A stretch of 22,323 nucleotides of DNA from a virus. The notes below the pieces were generated by a model. The model did not search any database. It had not been told where the DNA came from and saw only the letters and a list, made by a program, of their open reading frames with translations. The DNA is taken from positions 1 to 22,323 of IMG/VR virus record IMGVR_UViG_3300009314_000094. The stretch is one strand, 5' to 3'. Below are positions 8,312 through 15,829 of the stretch, one piece after another (within the stretch, counting starts at the first letter, position 1; every line of letters begins with the position of its first letter). The position numbers and the translations under genes are program-made.

Positions 8312-8344
8312 ACTGTGTTGTCTTGTTAGAGGGCGTCCCATAAA

Positions 8345-10771
8345 CTAACTACCGACGATATGGGACTTGGCTCCCATGCCAAAAGTAGAGAAAGGCAAAT
8401 TCGTGAAGGGGTCGAGCGACCCGGCACAGATGATTGGCCCTTGGTCCGGCCCAGAGATGGGGCCACCGAGATAGACCCCGGAACCTCCCTTGAGCGTGGC
8501 TGTCCCTGCGGCAGAGGAAACCGTGGCCGCCGCCTGACCTTCCATCGTGGCCGTCCCGGCGGATGCCTTCAACGAGACGTTCCCCGCCTTGGCCGCCCCG
8601 GTGATGCCCGATGAACTCAGCTCCATGCTGCTTGTGACTGCCTTGGCCTTCCACACACCGAGCTTCAGGTCGAAGGTCATGTTGCCGACGAGAATCTCCG
8701 TCTTGTGGTTTCCGAGGGTGAACTTTTCTCGCCGGTCCCCCGAGGTATAGGTGACTTTTTCTGCAACCATTCCGGGGAACGCGGGCGAGTAATTCCGCTC
8801 ATGGAGCGGCCCCGAGGTCGGGAGAAGCCCTTTCGGCCCGGCGTAACTTTCTTGGGCCTTCCCGTTGACAGTCTTGTGAAAAGCGTCCGTCGTGAGGGAC
8901 ATCGACTTGGTGGCATTCAGGTCCATATTCTGGTGGGCCGTGACCTGCACCGAGGTCGCGTTGCCGTCGATGATGTTGCCCTTCAGGAACACGGTCTTCT
9001 CGGCCTTCACCCGGACATTGGTGCGCCCTTGGATGTCCACCGACGGCAGGTTGCCGGAGCCTTGGCCCGAACCCGAGACGGACTCCACCTTGTCCGAGGC
9101 GTCCTTCGGCCCTCCGCCCCCGAAAATCTTGACCTGCCCGGCCTCGGACGAGAGGTCGAGACTGTTTTGGCTCCGGGTGCCGAGACTCACATGGCCGTTG
9201 AGCAGCAGTTCGAGTTTCCCGCCCATGCCGAGCTTCAGGCCGCCGTGGAGGTATGCCTCGATGGACGACTCTCCCGGAGGACCCCCGATGGATGCCTTGA
9301 GCTGCCCCTTCTTGTTGAGGGACCAGAACGTCTCCGGGCCGCCGGGTCCGATGGGCGGTGTCAGCTTCATCAGCGTGGCAGCCTGTTCTTCCAGCGGGGT
9401 CGGCTGAACCCCGGACCCCGGAAGAGGGATGTTGGCCGCTTCGAGCCGTGGGGAAGGAGTCGTTCCATCGAAGATAATGGCTTGGAGGGGCAGGCCGTAC
9501 ATGGTCCGGCCCTGCTGGGAGAACGGGTCGTTCCCGACCACCGACCCCATCACGCACTCGATGAAAGGCATGTTCGGCGGCAGCCCCTCGGGAGCTGAGG
9601 ACGGGTCAGTCGAGGGAAGCCGCTCCGCGTCGAACCCGTCCGTCTGCTCGGTGACAGGGAGGCGGCCATCCGAGGTGTGTGTCACGTCGATGCGGTACTC
9701 GGTCAGGGTCGGTTTGTCCGGGTCGAGGTGCGCGTTATCCCGAGACTGGGAGGACACACGGTAGATAATTTTCCCACCGTAGATAGCGTCCGGCTCTTGT
9801 GTGCCGGGGGCCACGAAGCCCGTCTCGTCGATGAATCCGCCGAGACGCATGAACTCGTAGGGGTCGAGGTACGGGTTGTCCCCGAGGAAGCTGCGCCCGA
9901 GATAGCCGCCTTCCGCATCCTTGAGGCCCTTCCGCAGGATACGGGCAGGAGTCAGGAAACCTTCAGGAGACTGCTGGTCTGTCGGCAGGCCAAGGTCACT
10001 GACCGGCTCCTTCGCGGATGCTTGGCGGCTGCCATCCCAAAGATTGTCATCCCCCACCATGGAAGGGTGAAGGGCCAGTGCGTCCCGTTGCACCATCCCG
10101 GCGTAGACTCGCGCCCCAGCAAGAGCTTGGAAACTCTGCAAGGCCCGAAGAATGGCCGCTTGGTCTTGGTCCCGCAGGCGGAACTCATTACCACGCCTGT
10201 TGGCGAGCCGGACGCTTTCGTCCAGAATGAAATCCGCCCCCTGAGACGAGCTGGCCACCACGTTACCGGGCTGGGCGTGCCGGAGTTTGTGTCGGACGCG
10301 GTTGTAGGCACCTTCCGCGAACTGCCGGTCCACAGGGGACTCTTGGTCGAACTCGTCCACTCCGAATTCGCCAGTCGTCAGCCACTCACGACCGGGCCAG
10401 ACTCCGGGGATAATCCACGTCAGAATCACGGGGGAGCGGGTGCCTTGGGAGTTGCTGCTCTCCTGTGGCAGCCAGCCGATGATGCAAGTGTCCCCCACCT
10501 CGGGCATTGCGCCGAAGAAGTGCCTCGCCCCTGCTCCGGGGAAGGTCAACGGGATGGGCACACGCTCGAAGGTGTCGGACGCCCCTGTGAGCGTCTGTAG
10601 AGTGACGTAGAACTCCTCGTAGTCGATGGTGACGACCTTGGCGACCCCCAGACCCCAACCCGTCTCCGGGCGCATCTTCTTGAGGTCGGTCTTCGCCTTG
10701 GTCGTGGTGGAACGCATCGCCCCGCGAGAAACGGTATCCAGCACTCCTACAGGTCTGCGGGTTTCCGGCAT
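8345..10771 (-). CDS. Baseplate central spike protein (gp5/VgrG-type, OB-like N-terminus)
   Basis: An 808-aa protein. ATG at 10771 overlaps the hub gene stop (TGATG), with GAGGAAG four bases upstream. Residues about 35-125 look like the OB-fold domain of gp5-type spikes: a short beta-rich stretch leading to GAMPEVGDTCIIGWLP, the usual P-x-x-GD-x-x-x-x-GW pattern. Residues about 160-300 contain NRRGNEFRLRD and other segments of unknown fold. From about 480 the sequence becomes repetitive and beta-rich (G-K-L-x-L, G-x-V-x-L, V-x-V-x-A steps), as expected for a trimeric needle, ending with AGSLDPFTNLPFSTFGMG and SHIVGS. No lysozyme domain as in T4 gp5 is seen; the enzyme-like domain sits in the neighbouring hub instead. 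By family role it would form the membrane-piercing tip under the hub. The endonuclease gene follows immediately. Confidence 0.75.
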   Translation of the reverse strand: MPETRRPVGVLDTVSRGAMRSTTTKAKTDLKKMRPETGWGLGVAKVVTIDYEEFYVTLQTLTGASDTFERVPIPLTFPGAGARHFFGAMPEVGDTCIIGWLPQESSNSQGTRSPVILTWIIPGVWPGREWLTTGEFGVDEFDQESPVDRQFAEGAYNRVRHKLRHAQPGNVVASSSQGADFILDESVRLANRRGNEFRLRDQDQAAILRALQSFQALAGARVYAGMVQRDALALHPSMVGDDNLWDGSRQASAKEPVSDLGLPTDQQSPEGFLTPARILRKGLKDAEGGYLGRSFLGDNPYLDPYEFMRLGGFIDETGFVAPGTQEPDAIYGGKIIYRVSSQSRDNAHLDPDKPTLTEYRIDVTHTSDGRLPVTEQTDGFDAERLPSTDPSSAPEGLPPNMPFIECVMGSVVGNDPFSQQGRTMYGLPLQAIIFDGTTPSPRLEAANIPLPGSGVQPTPLEEQAATLMKLTPPIGPGGPETFWSLNKKGQLKASIGGPPGESSIEAYLHGGLKLGMGGKLELLLNGHVSLGTRSQNSLDLSSEAGQVKIFGGGGPKDASDKVESVSGSGQGSGNLPSVDIQGRTNVRVKAEKTVFLKGNIIDGNATSVQVTAHQNMDLNATKSMSLTTDAFHKTVNGKAQESYAGPKGLLPTSGPLHERNYSPAFPGMVAEKVTYTSGDRREKFTLGNHKTEILVGNMTFDLKLGVWKAKAVTSSMELSSSGITGAAKAGNVSLKASAGTATMEGQAAATVSSAAGTATLKGGSGVYLGGPISGPDQGPIICAGSLDPFTNLPFSTFGMGAKSHIVGS
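8352..8367 (-). repeat. Imperfect direct repeat, copy at end of spike gene
   Basis: Minus-strand AGTCCCATATCGTCGG, encoding SHIVG at the C-terminus of the spike protein, followed by one serine codon and TAG. It is the partner of the copy at 7521-7536. Confidence 0.75.
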
Positions 10772-13700
10772 CAGTCTTCCTCGGCTCCTTGCGTAAACGC
10801 GCTCTGAAGATTACCGGAGGCATCCACGATATTCGTCACCGCAGGCCCGAGCGCGGCCACTGCTGCGCCGGTCTTTGCCCCTGCTGCGTCAAACGCTTCC
10901 TTCGACCCCTTAATCGTGTCCACGATGGAGGTAGGTCGCTGGTCCGGCAGGCTGCCCGCGAGGGCGTCCCGTGACATCTGCCAGCCCACCGCCCGCTCTG
11001 CCGACGTGGACATGAGCCATGAAGTCACCCGGTCCTGCGTGCCATCGCCGTAGTCTGTCGGAACGGTGGTCGCGGGGGCCACGAACTTCACGAAGTCCTC
11101 CTGCCCCGCCGCTTCGAGGAGGGTGTTCGCCTCGGCCATCTTGCACTGACAGACGTTCTTGCCGACGGCCAAGGTCATGTCTGCCAGAGAGTAGGCCGCG
11201 TTGTTAATAGGCACCTTCTGGATACCGTCCTTGCCCTTCTCCGCGAACCAGTTGGACAGTCCGAACTGAAGGACATTCGGGTCGTCCGTCTCCACGGCCA
11301 GCCCGAGGTCGAGAATCTGCTTGTCGGTCAACCGGGTTTGGAGCTTCTCTAAGACGATTTTCTCCAAGGCGGTCCGGGCCTCGGGGGCGGCTAGTGTCTT
11401 CTTGACCGTCTTCGTCTTCCCGTCCAGCCCCGTTTCGGTCGTCGTAATCGTGATGGGTTGGCCCTTGATGAAAGCCCGCACAACTTGGTCGATGGTGTGC
11501 TTGTCGAGGAGCTGAAGAGGGTCTTGAGCGTGCATCACGGCGAAGACCCCTTCCGGGTCGATGTCCACGTCCCGGCCATACCGGAAAGCACCGATGACCT
11601 CGTAGCCGCCTGCATCGGACACCGGGAACACGGGACTCTGCACGTTGCCCTTGTAGGTCTTGAGCTTCCGCGTCTTCACCTTCGACCGGCGCTGGCTCGT
11701 TCCCGCCCCCGCCAACCCGTTGAAGGTACTCAAGGCCAGCTTGGCATCTTCTTCGCTCAACTGGGAGATTTTCATGACCTTGAACCACGACTTCCGGGCG
11801 CTCTCCATATCTCGAAACAGACGGTATCCGAGGCCCTTTGAAGCGGCTTTATAGAATTGCTCAACGGTGTAGCCGCCGCCTCCTGAAAAAGCCGTGTCCC
11901 CTCCCGCCGTGGCCCCGATGAAGTCGTACTCCCCCATCACGGCGCTCATCGGGATGGATGTATTGCGGAAGGTTATCCCCGAGGGAAAGGCAAGTGCAGG
12001 GAACGCTGGCACTTTGTTCTGCTGTGCCGCTGGCAGCGCGGCCTTAGCAGCCACCGCTGCATCCACAAACTTCTGGGCCAGTTCCTCCCACGGGCCTTTA
12101 GTGATGGCCCCAAGGGTGGAGGTCAATCGGGTTTCCTCGTCCGAGGAGGCCAGCACCTTCTGATAGAAGGCCGTCCCCAGTGACTTCTGGGAACCCTTGG
12201 TCAAGTCCGGGTGGGAGGACTTGGGCGAAGTCGTCGTAAGCGGCTTCTTCAGGGACACCTTGTGAGAGGCGAACATCAACTCCCGAATCTCACTGGTGGG
12301 CAACACCTCGCCGCTGGGTGCTTCCGGGTTGTTGGTGAAGACCTTGATGCCCCACTCCGGCTCCATCTCCCCGAGGGTCGCCGCAGGCACCTTGTCCCCA
12401 GCAGCGACCGTCTTCTTGGAGTCCTCCACGAAACCTATGACCTTCGGACCCTTCCAGACGGCCTCCAAGAATGGGTTGGATGTCTCGACGGCCTTGTCAT
12501 CCACCGACTTCTTCACCTTGAAGTTGGGCTGTAGTTGTCCCTGATGTTCCTTGCTCGGGTGGGAAGCCGAGTAATACCGATAGGTTCCGGGCAGCGTCCC
12601 GTTGGTCATGATGGACTTCTTGTCCGAGAGCATGTCGAGGAGGCTCGACGGGGAGTTGATGTCCCCGAACGTCTCCCCCTCGGTCTGCTGCTTCGTCTTG
12701 TACGACTCCCCCACAACCGAGATGAGCTGGTTGAGGTACGAGATGTCCGTCTGCTGGCCCGGTTCCAGTGTTTCCCAGAAAGCCAGCTCCTCCGCACGAA
12801 TATGACTGTTGGCATCCTTTATCTGCTTTTCCAGCTTCTCCCAGTCCTTGGCAATCTTGTCGAGCGCCACTTTGTGGTCCGCCGCAGGCTTCAGGTTCCG
12901 CACTTGGGAATCGAGGGTCACGAGGTCGGACTCCCATTTCCTGATATTGGCCAGTTGCTCGTCCCGCTTCTGGACGTAGGCCGCCTTGTGGGCGTTGTAG
13001 GCCCCAGCGAGCTTTCTGATGTCCTTGGCACCCGACGGAGCCGACCCCCCGCTTTCCGAGAAGTAGAACGAGATGTTCCCCATCTCCGATACCGCCGACT
13101 TGTAGACAGGGCCGGGGTTACTGGGGTCCTCGGTCGTCAGGACTTTGAGTTGGACGGCCTGCTTCAGGAAATTGTTGATGGTGTCCTCATTGTCGAGGAC
13201 AGCAACATCAGACCCCACGATAAAGAACAGCGGGTTGAGCTGCTCGGGGTCGAGCGCCATGACCACGTTGGGGAAGCCTGCCAGCCGGGGACGGTCCGCC
13301 TTGTCCAACACCTCCAACGGCCTCTGGGGGAGCCGGGTATTGGAGAGGTCGATGGCGTCGATGCCGGTCTTGTCCACCCTGCCGGGCGCGTAGAACTTGG
13401 ACCGCTTCCCGACGAGCTGGATGGTGGTGGTGCATTGACCACCCACAGAGAAGCTGTGCGCGAAGGAGTTGTTGTAGTAGAAGCAATCGAGGTACGCAAT
13501 ATAGACCGGGTAGCCGGGCCGAATCTCGGGCCGCAACGGGATGGTTAGCGACGCCGAAGTCGTAGGGACGTTCATCACATCCATGCGGTTCACGGCAGCG
13601 AAAAACATGCTCTTGGGGTCGTTGAAGTAGGCTGTCTCGTAGTCGCCGGGCCGCCAGCCAAATTGGGCCACCAGCCGGTAGTCGATGTACTGGCCCTTGA

Positions 13701-15828
13701 CGCCCCACTCATTCTCCATCCCGTGGCCCGCCAAATTCTTGATTTGGGAACCCTTCACGGTCATGTACGTGACCTGCGGCTCCTTCTCGTCGAAGTTGAT
13801 GGAGATGATGTCGATGTCCTCGATGCGGTAGACCCGCGAGGACGAGGTGTCCATGTTATACATCGGCGGCTTGAACACGAAATCGCCATCCACGTCTTGG
13901 TAGAACTCGAACCCCGTGACCTCACAGACTCTCTGGATGATGTCGAGCTTCGATTCGTAGGTGGCCTCGAACAGTTGAACCTGCCCGAAGTTACCGATGT
14001 TGGCCACGAACGCCTGCATCTCCACCATGTTCATCTCGAACTGCGGGGTCTTGGCGTTGGTGCCACCGGGCTGGGAACGCCGAAGCCATTGAAGTGCCTC
14101 CAACTTCCTGTTGTTGAACATCCCGAGGGAAAGTGCCTGTTGCAGGATGCTCCCCGTGTCCGCCTGACCGGACTTGTCGAACCGCTCCCGCATCAGTCTG
14201 GTCAGTTGAGAACTCTTGGTCTGGGAGAGCCACGCGGCCTGCGCGGAGTTGAACAGCTCCCCCGTCGCCCCGTGCATCCTGAGCTTGATGTCCCGTGTCT
14301 GGAATCGACGTTCCCAGTAGCGCAGGTTCAGGGAGAACAGGGACTCCCCTGTCACCGGGCTGCGGGCGTCCTGATTCGTCTTATGGGACAGCGCCCATTC
14401 CACGCCTGCGGCGGACCCGGCCACGTCGTGGTGCATCTTGTAGATGATTTCGTAGGGGTGCATCCCCGTGAAGTTGTGGCCCACGAGGGACATCTTGAGC
14501 TTCGAGTTGTGCGGGCGTGCGCCGAACAGCGACGCATTGGTCGAGACACGCTGGTACTCCCAGAAATGGAGCATCGAGGCACACTGGATGGAGACAGTCT
14601 GGACCCCACCGCTATAGGAATGCGAAACCTGCGTGATAACCCCGTGGAAGACGTGGTAGTAGGGGTACGCGAGGATATTCTCGATGTCCTTGCCGGACAG
14701 GCCAGCCTCATCCAACGCCGATTCCCCGAAATCAGGGGGCTTCGTGACAGGTGAGATGTCTGTCTCTTCCGGGGTGTCCTGCCCGAGAACCTGATTGAGA
14801 TTTGGCACTTCGTCCCCGACGGCAGGTGGGTTCAGGGACGCACCCTCGGAATTGTACGCATCGACGAGATGCTGGCCGCCATGTTCCTTGGCCCACGCCA
14901 GAGAATCGGCGGTGTTGAGTTCCGTGCCGTCCGCCAGCGTGATGTGGAACCATTGGTCGCCACCTTGTTTGGGGTAAGGGAACCCGTAGTGGCCCCGAAA
15001 GTCGTAGTGAGTTGATGATGTCTTCCCTGTCTCGGGATTCTTGTAGAAGCCGTTGCCCCCGGTTGGTAGCCGCCCGGCATTCTCCAACGCCCACGTCCCG
15101 GCCCAGACCTCCTCTACTGGAACTTGCTTCTTGTCCCCGTTCTCGTCCCAGTAGAACACGCGGTAGTCAGTGGCAGCCCCTTGACCGTGGTTGGCTGAGT
15201 CGCTGCGCCCATCGACATGGCTGCCTATCCAGACCTTGGCGTTCGGGTACTTCTGCTGCCAATATCGCTCGACGACTTCCACGACCCCGGCGGAGATGGT
15301 AGACCACGGATACCCGTCTTTGGCCATGCCTTGCGTCTTCCACTTGTTCTTCAGGTCGTCTGGCACCTTGCTGAAGTCGATGTCCCCGAATTCATCAGTG
15401 GAATGGCCACCTTCCAGACCTGCGAGAGGCGCTCCCGACACCGTGAACTCGTCGTGGTCTTCCAAGTCCTTCAAGTTCTGGGGCTGGTCGAGGTTCGAGT
15501 ACATCCCCTTCACCGGGAAGTACCCACGCTCGTAGATGTGGACTTCGAGGCCGGGCCGCAGGATGAACTTCGCGTCGCGGGCGAACGCCTCGTTGTGGTG
15601 GATGGGGATGGACAGTGTGAAACTGGCCGACGCGCCACCGGGTTCTACTCCGGCGTCCACCGACACCTCGGTCACGAACTGCTGAATGTCGATTTTGCCG
15701 TTGCACTTCGGGCAGCCGGGGATGGCCAAGTCGCCGTTCAGGTAGACCAGCGCATCCGGGGTGTGCTGGACCACCTGCTTGCCAGCCAGTTGCCAGCTAC
15801 CGACGTATGGCCGATGTTCGACACCCAT
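10771..15828 (-). CDS. Large baseplate hub protein (gp27-like) with embedded M15-type peptidase-like domain
   Basis: A 1685-aa protein, several times the length of T4 gp27. ATG at 15828 has AGGAG upstream (15834-15838) and follows the previous stop by 1 nt. Residues about 25-130 start a hub-type domain, with a CPKC pair at 39-42. Residues about 175-300 form an M15-like domain: H214-x-x-G217-x-A219-x-D221 and a late W293-F-H295. The hub fold resumes near 381 (YYHVFHGVITQVSHSYSGG, then VQTVSIQCAS) and continues to about 815, including the pattern LDIIQRVCEVTGFEFYQD. Residues 815-1685 match nothing I know. They include a probable coiled coil at about 940-1020, a Lys/Arg-rich stretch near 1380-1392 and an Ala-rich C-terminus. 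Expected role: a ring joining tube and spike, with the inserted domain attacking peptidoglycan during DNA entry. Role and activity are inferred. The gene is coupled to the spike gene by a TGATG overlap. Confidence 0.8.
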   Translation of the reverse strand: MGVEHRPYVGSWQLAGKQVVQHTPDALVYLNGDLAIPGCPKCNGKIDIQQFVTEVSVDAGVEPGGASASFTLSIPIHHNEAFARDAKFILRPGLEVHIYERGYFPVKGMYSNLDQPQNLKDLEDHDEFTVSGAPLAGLEGGHSTDEFGDIDFSKVPDDLKNKWKTQGMAKDGYPWSTISAGVVEVVERYWQQKYPNAKVWIGSHVDGRSDSANHGQGAATDYRVFYWDENGDKKQVPVEEVWAGTWALENAGRLPTGGNGFYKNPETGKTSSTHYDFRGHYGFPYPKQGGDQWFHITLADGTELNTADSLAWAKEHGGQHLVDAYNSEGASLNPPAVGDEVPNLNQVLGQDTPEETDISPVTKPPDFGESALDEAGLSGKDIENILAYPYYHVFHGVITQVSHSYSGGVQTVSIQCASMLHFWEYQRVSTNASLFGARPHNSKLKMSLVGHNFTGMHPYEIIYKMHHDVAGSAAGVEWALSHKTNQDARSPVTGESLFSLNLRYWERRFQTRDIKLRMHGATGELFNSAQAAWLSQTKSSQLTRLMRERFDKSGQADTGSILQQALSLGMFNNRKLEALQWLRRSQPGGTNAKTPQFEMNMVEMQAFVANIGNFGQVQLFEATYESKLDIIQRVCEVTGFEFYQDVDGDFVFKPPMYNMDTSSSRVYRIEDIDIISINFDEKEPQVTYMTVKGSQIKNLAGHGMENEWGVKGQYIDYRLVAQFGWRPGDYETAYFNDPKSMFFAAVNRMDVMNVPTTSASLTIPLRPEIRPGYPVYIAYLDCFYYNNSFAHSFSVGGQCTTTIQLVGKRSKFYAPGRVDKTGIDAIDLSNTRLPQRPLEVLDKADRPRLAGFPNVVMALDPEQLNPLFFIVGSDVAVLDNEDTINNFLKQAVQLKVLTTEDPSNPGPVYKSAVSEMGNISFYFSESGGSAPSGAKDIRKLAGAYNAHKAAYVQKRDEQLANIRKWESDLVTLDSQVRNLKPAADHKVALDKIAKDWEKLEKQIKDANSHIRAEELAFWETLEPGQQTDISYLNQLISVVGESYKTKQQTEGETFGDINSPSSLLDMLSDKKSIMTNGTLPGTYRYYSASHPSKEHQGQLQPNFKVKKSVDDKAVETSNPFLEAVWKGPKVIGFVEDSKKTVAAGDKVPAATLGEMEPEWGIKVFTNNPEAPSGEVLPTSEIRELMFASHKVSLKKPLTTTSPKSSHPDLTKGSQKSLGTAFYQKVLASSDEETRLTSTLGAITKGPWEELAQKFVDAAVAAKAALPAAQQNKVPAFPALAFPSGITFRNTSIPMSAVMGEYDFIGATAGGDTAFSGGGGYTVEQFYKAASKGLGYRLFRDMESARKSWFKVMKISQLSEEDAKLALSTFNGLAGAGTSQRRSKVKTRKLKTYKGNVQSPVFPVSDAGGYEVIGAFRYGRDVDIDPEGVFAVMHAQDPLQLLDKHTIDQVVRAFIKGQPITITTTETGLDGKTKTVKKTLAAPEARTALEKIVLEKLQTRLTDKQILDLGLAVETDDPNVLQFGLSNWFAEKGKDGIQKVPINNAAYSLADMTLAVGKNVCQCKMAEANTLLEAAGQEDFVKFVAPATTVPTDYGDGTQDRVTSWLMSTSAERAVGWQMSRDALAGSLPDQRPTSIVDTIKGSKEAFDAAGAKTGAAVAALGPAVTNIVDASGNLQSAFTQGAEED
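14929..15306 (-). other. M15-type (D-Ala-D-Ala peptidase-like) domain within the hub
   Basis: Covers residues about 175-300 of the hub protein. It has the M15 metal-site pattern H-x-x-G-x-A-x-D (H214 to D221) inside NHGQGAATD. Eighty residues on is WFH (W293-H295), where M15 enzymes place the third zinc ligand. The family's general-base Glu is usually three residues before that His; here this is Gln292, with Asp291 next to it. The zinc site seems complete, but catalysis is uncertain. Confidence 0.6.
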
Positions 15829-15829
15829 C

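Noticed and set aside
7514-8341. Longer start for the HNH protein at 8341
   Set aside because: No purine-rich site precedes it. ATG 8299 has AAAGGG and the added 14 residues do not belong to the module pattern. It cannot be fully excluded, because reinitiation after the spike stop is possible.
8300-8344. Promoter or terminator in the gap between spike and HNH genes
   Set aside because: The gap of about 45 nt shows no hairpin followed by a T run and no convincing -35/-10 pair.
12535-13548. Plus-strand frames at 12535-13548, 13663-14754 and 16046-17140
   Set aside because: They are antisense to the hub and 495-aa genes, which have clear protein motifs and ribosome sites. No start site or family pattern supports them.
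14929-15306. M15 domain as a separate endolysin gene
   Set aside because: The hub frame runs through it without stop and with hub sequence on both sides, so it is a domain and not a gene.
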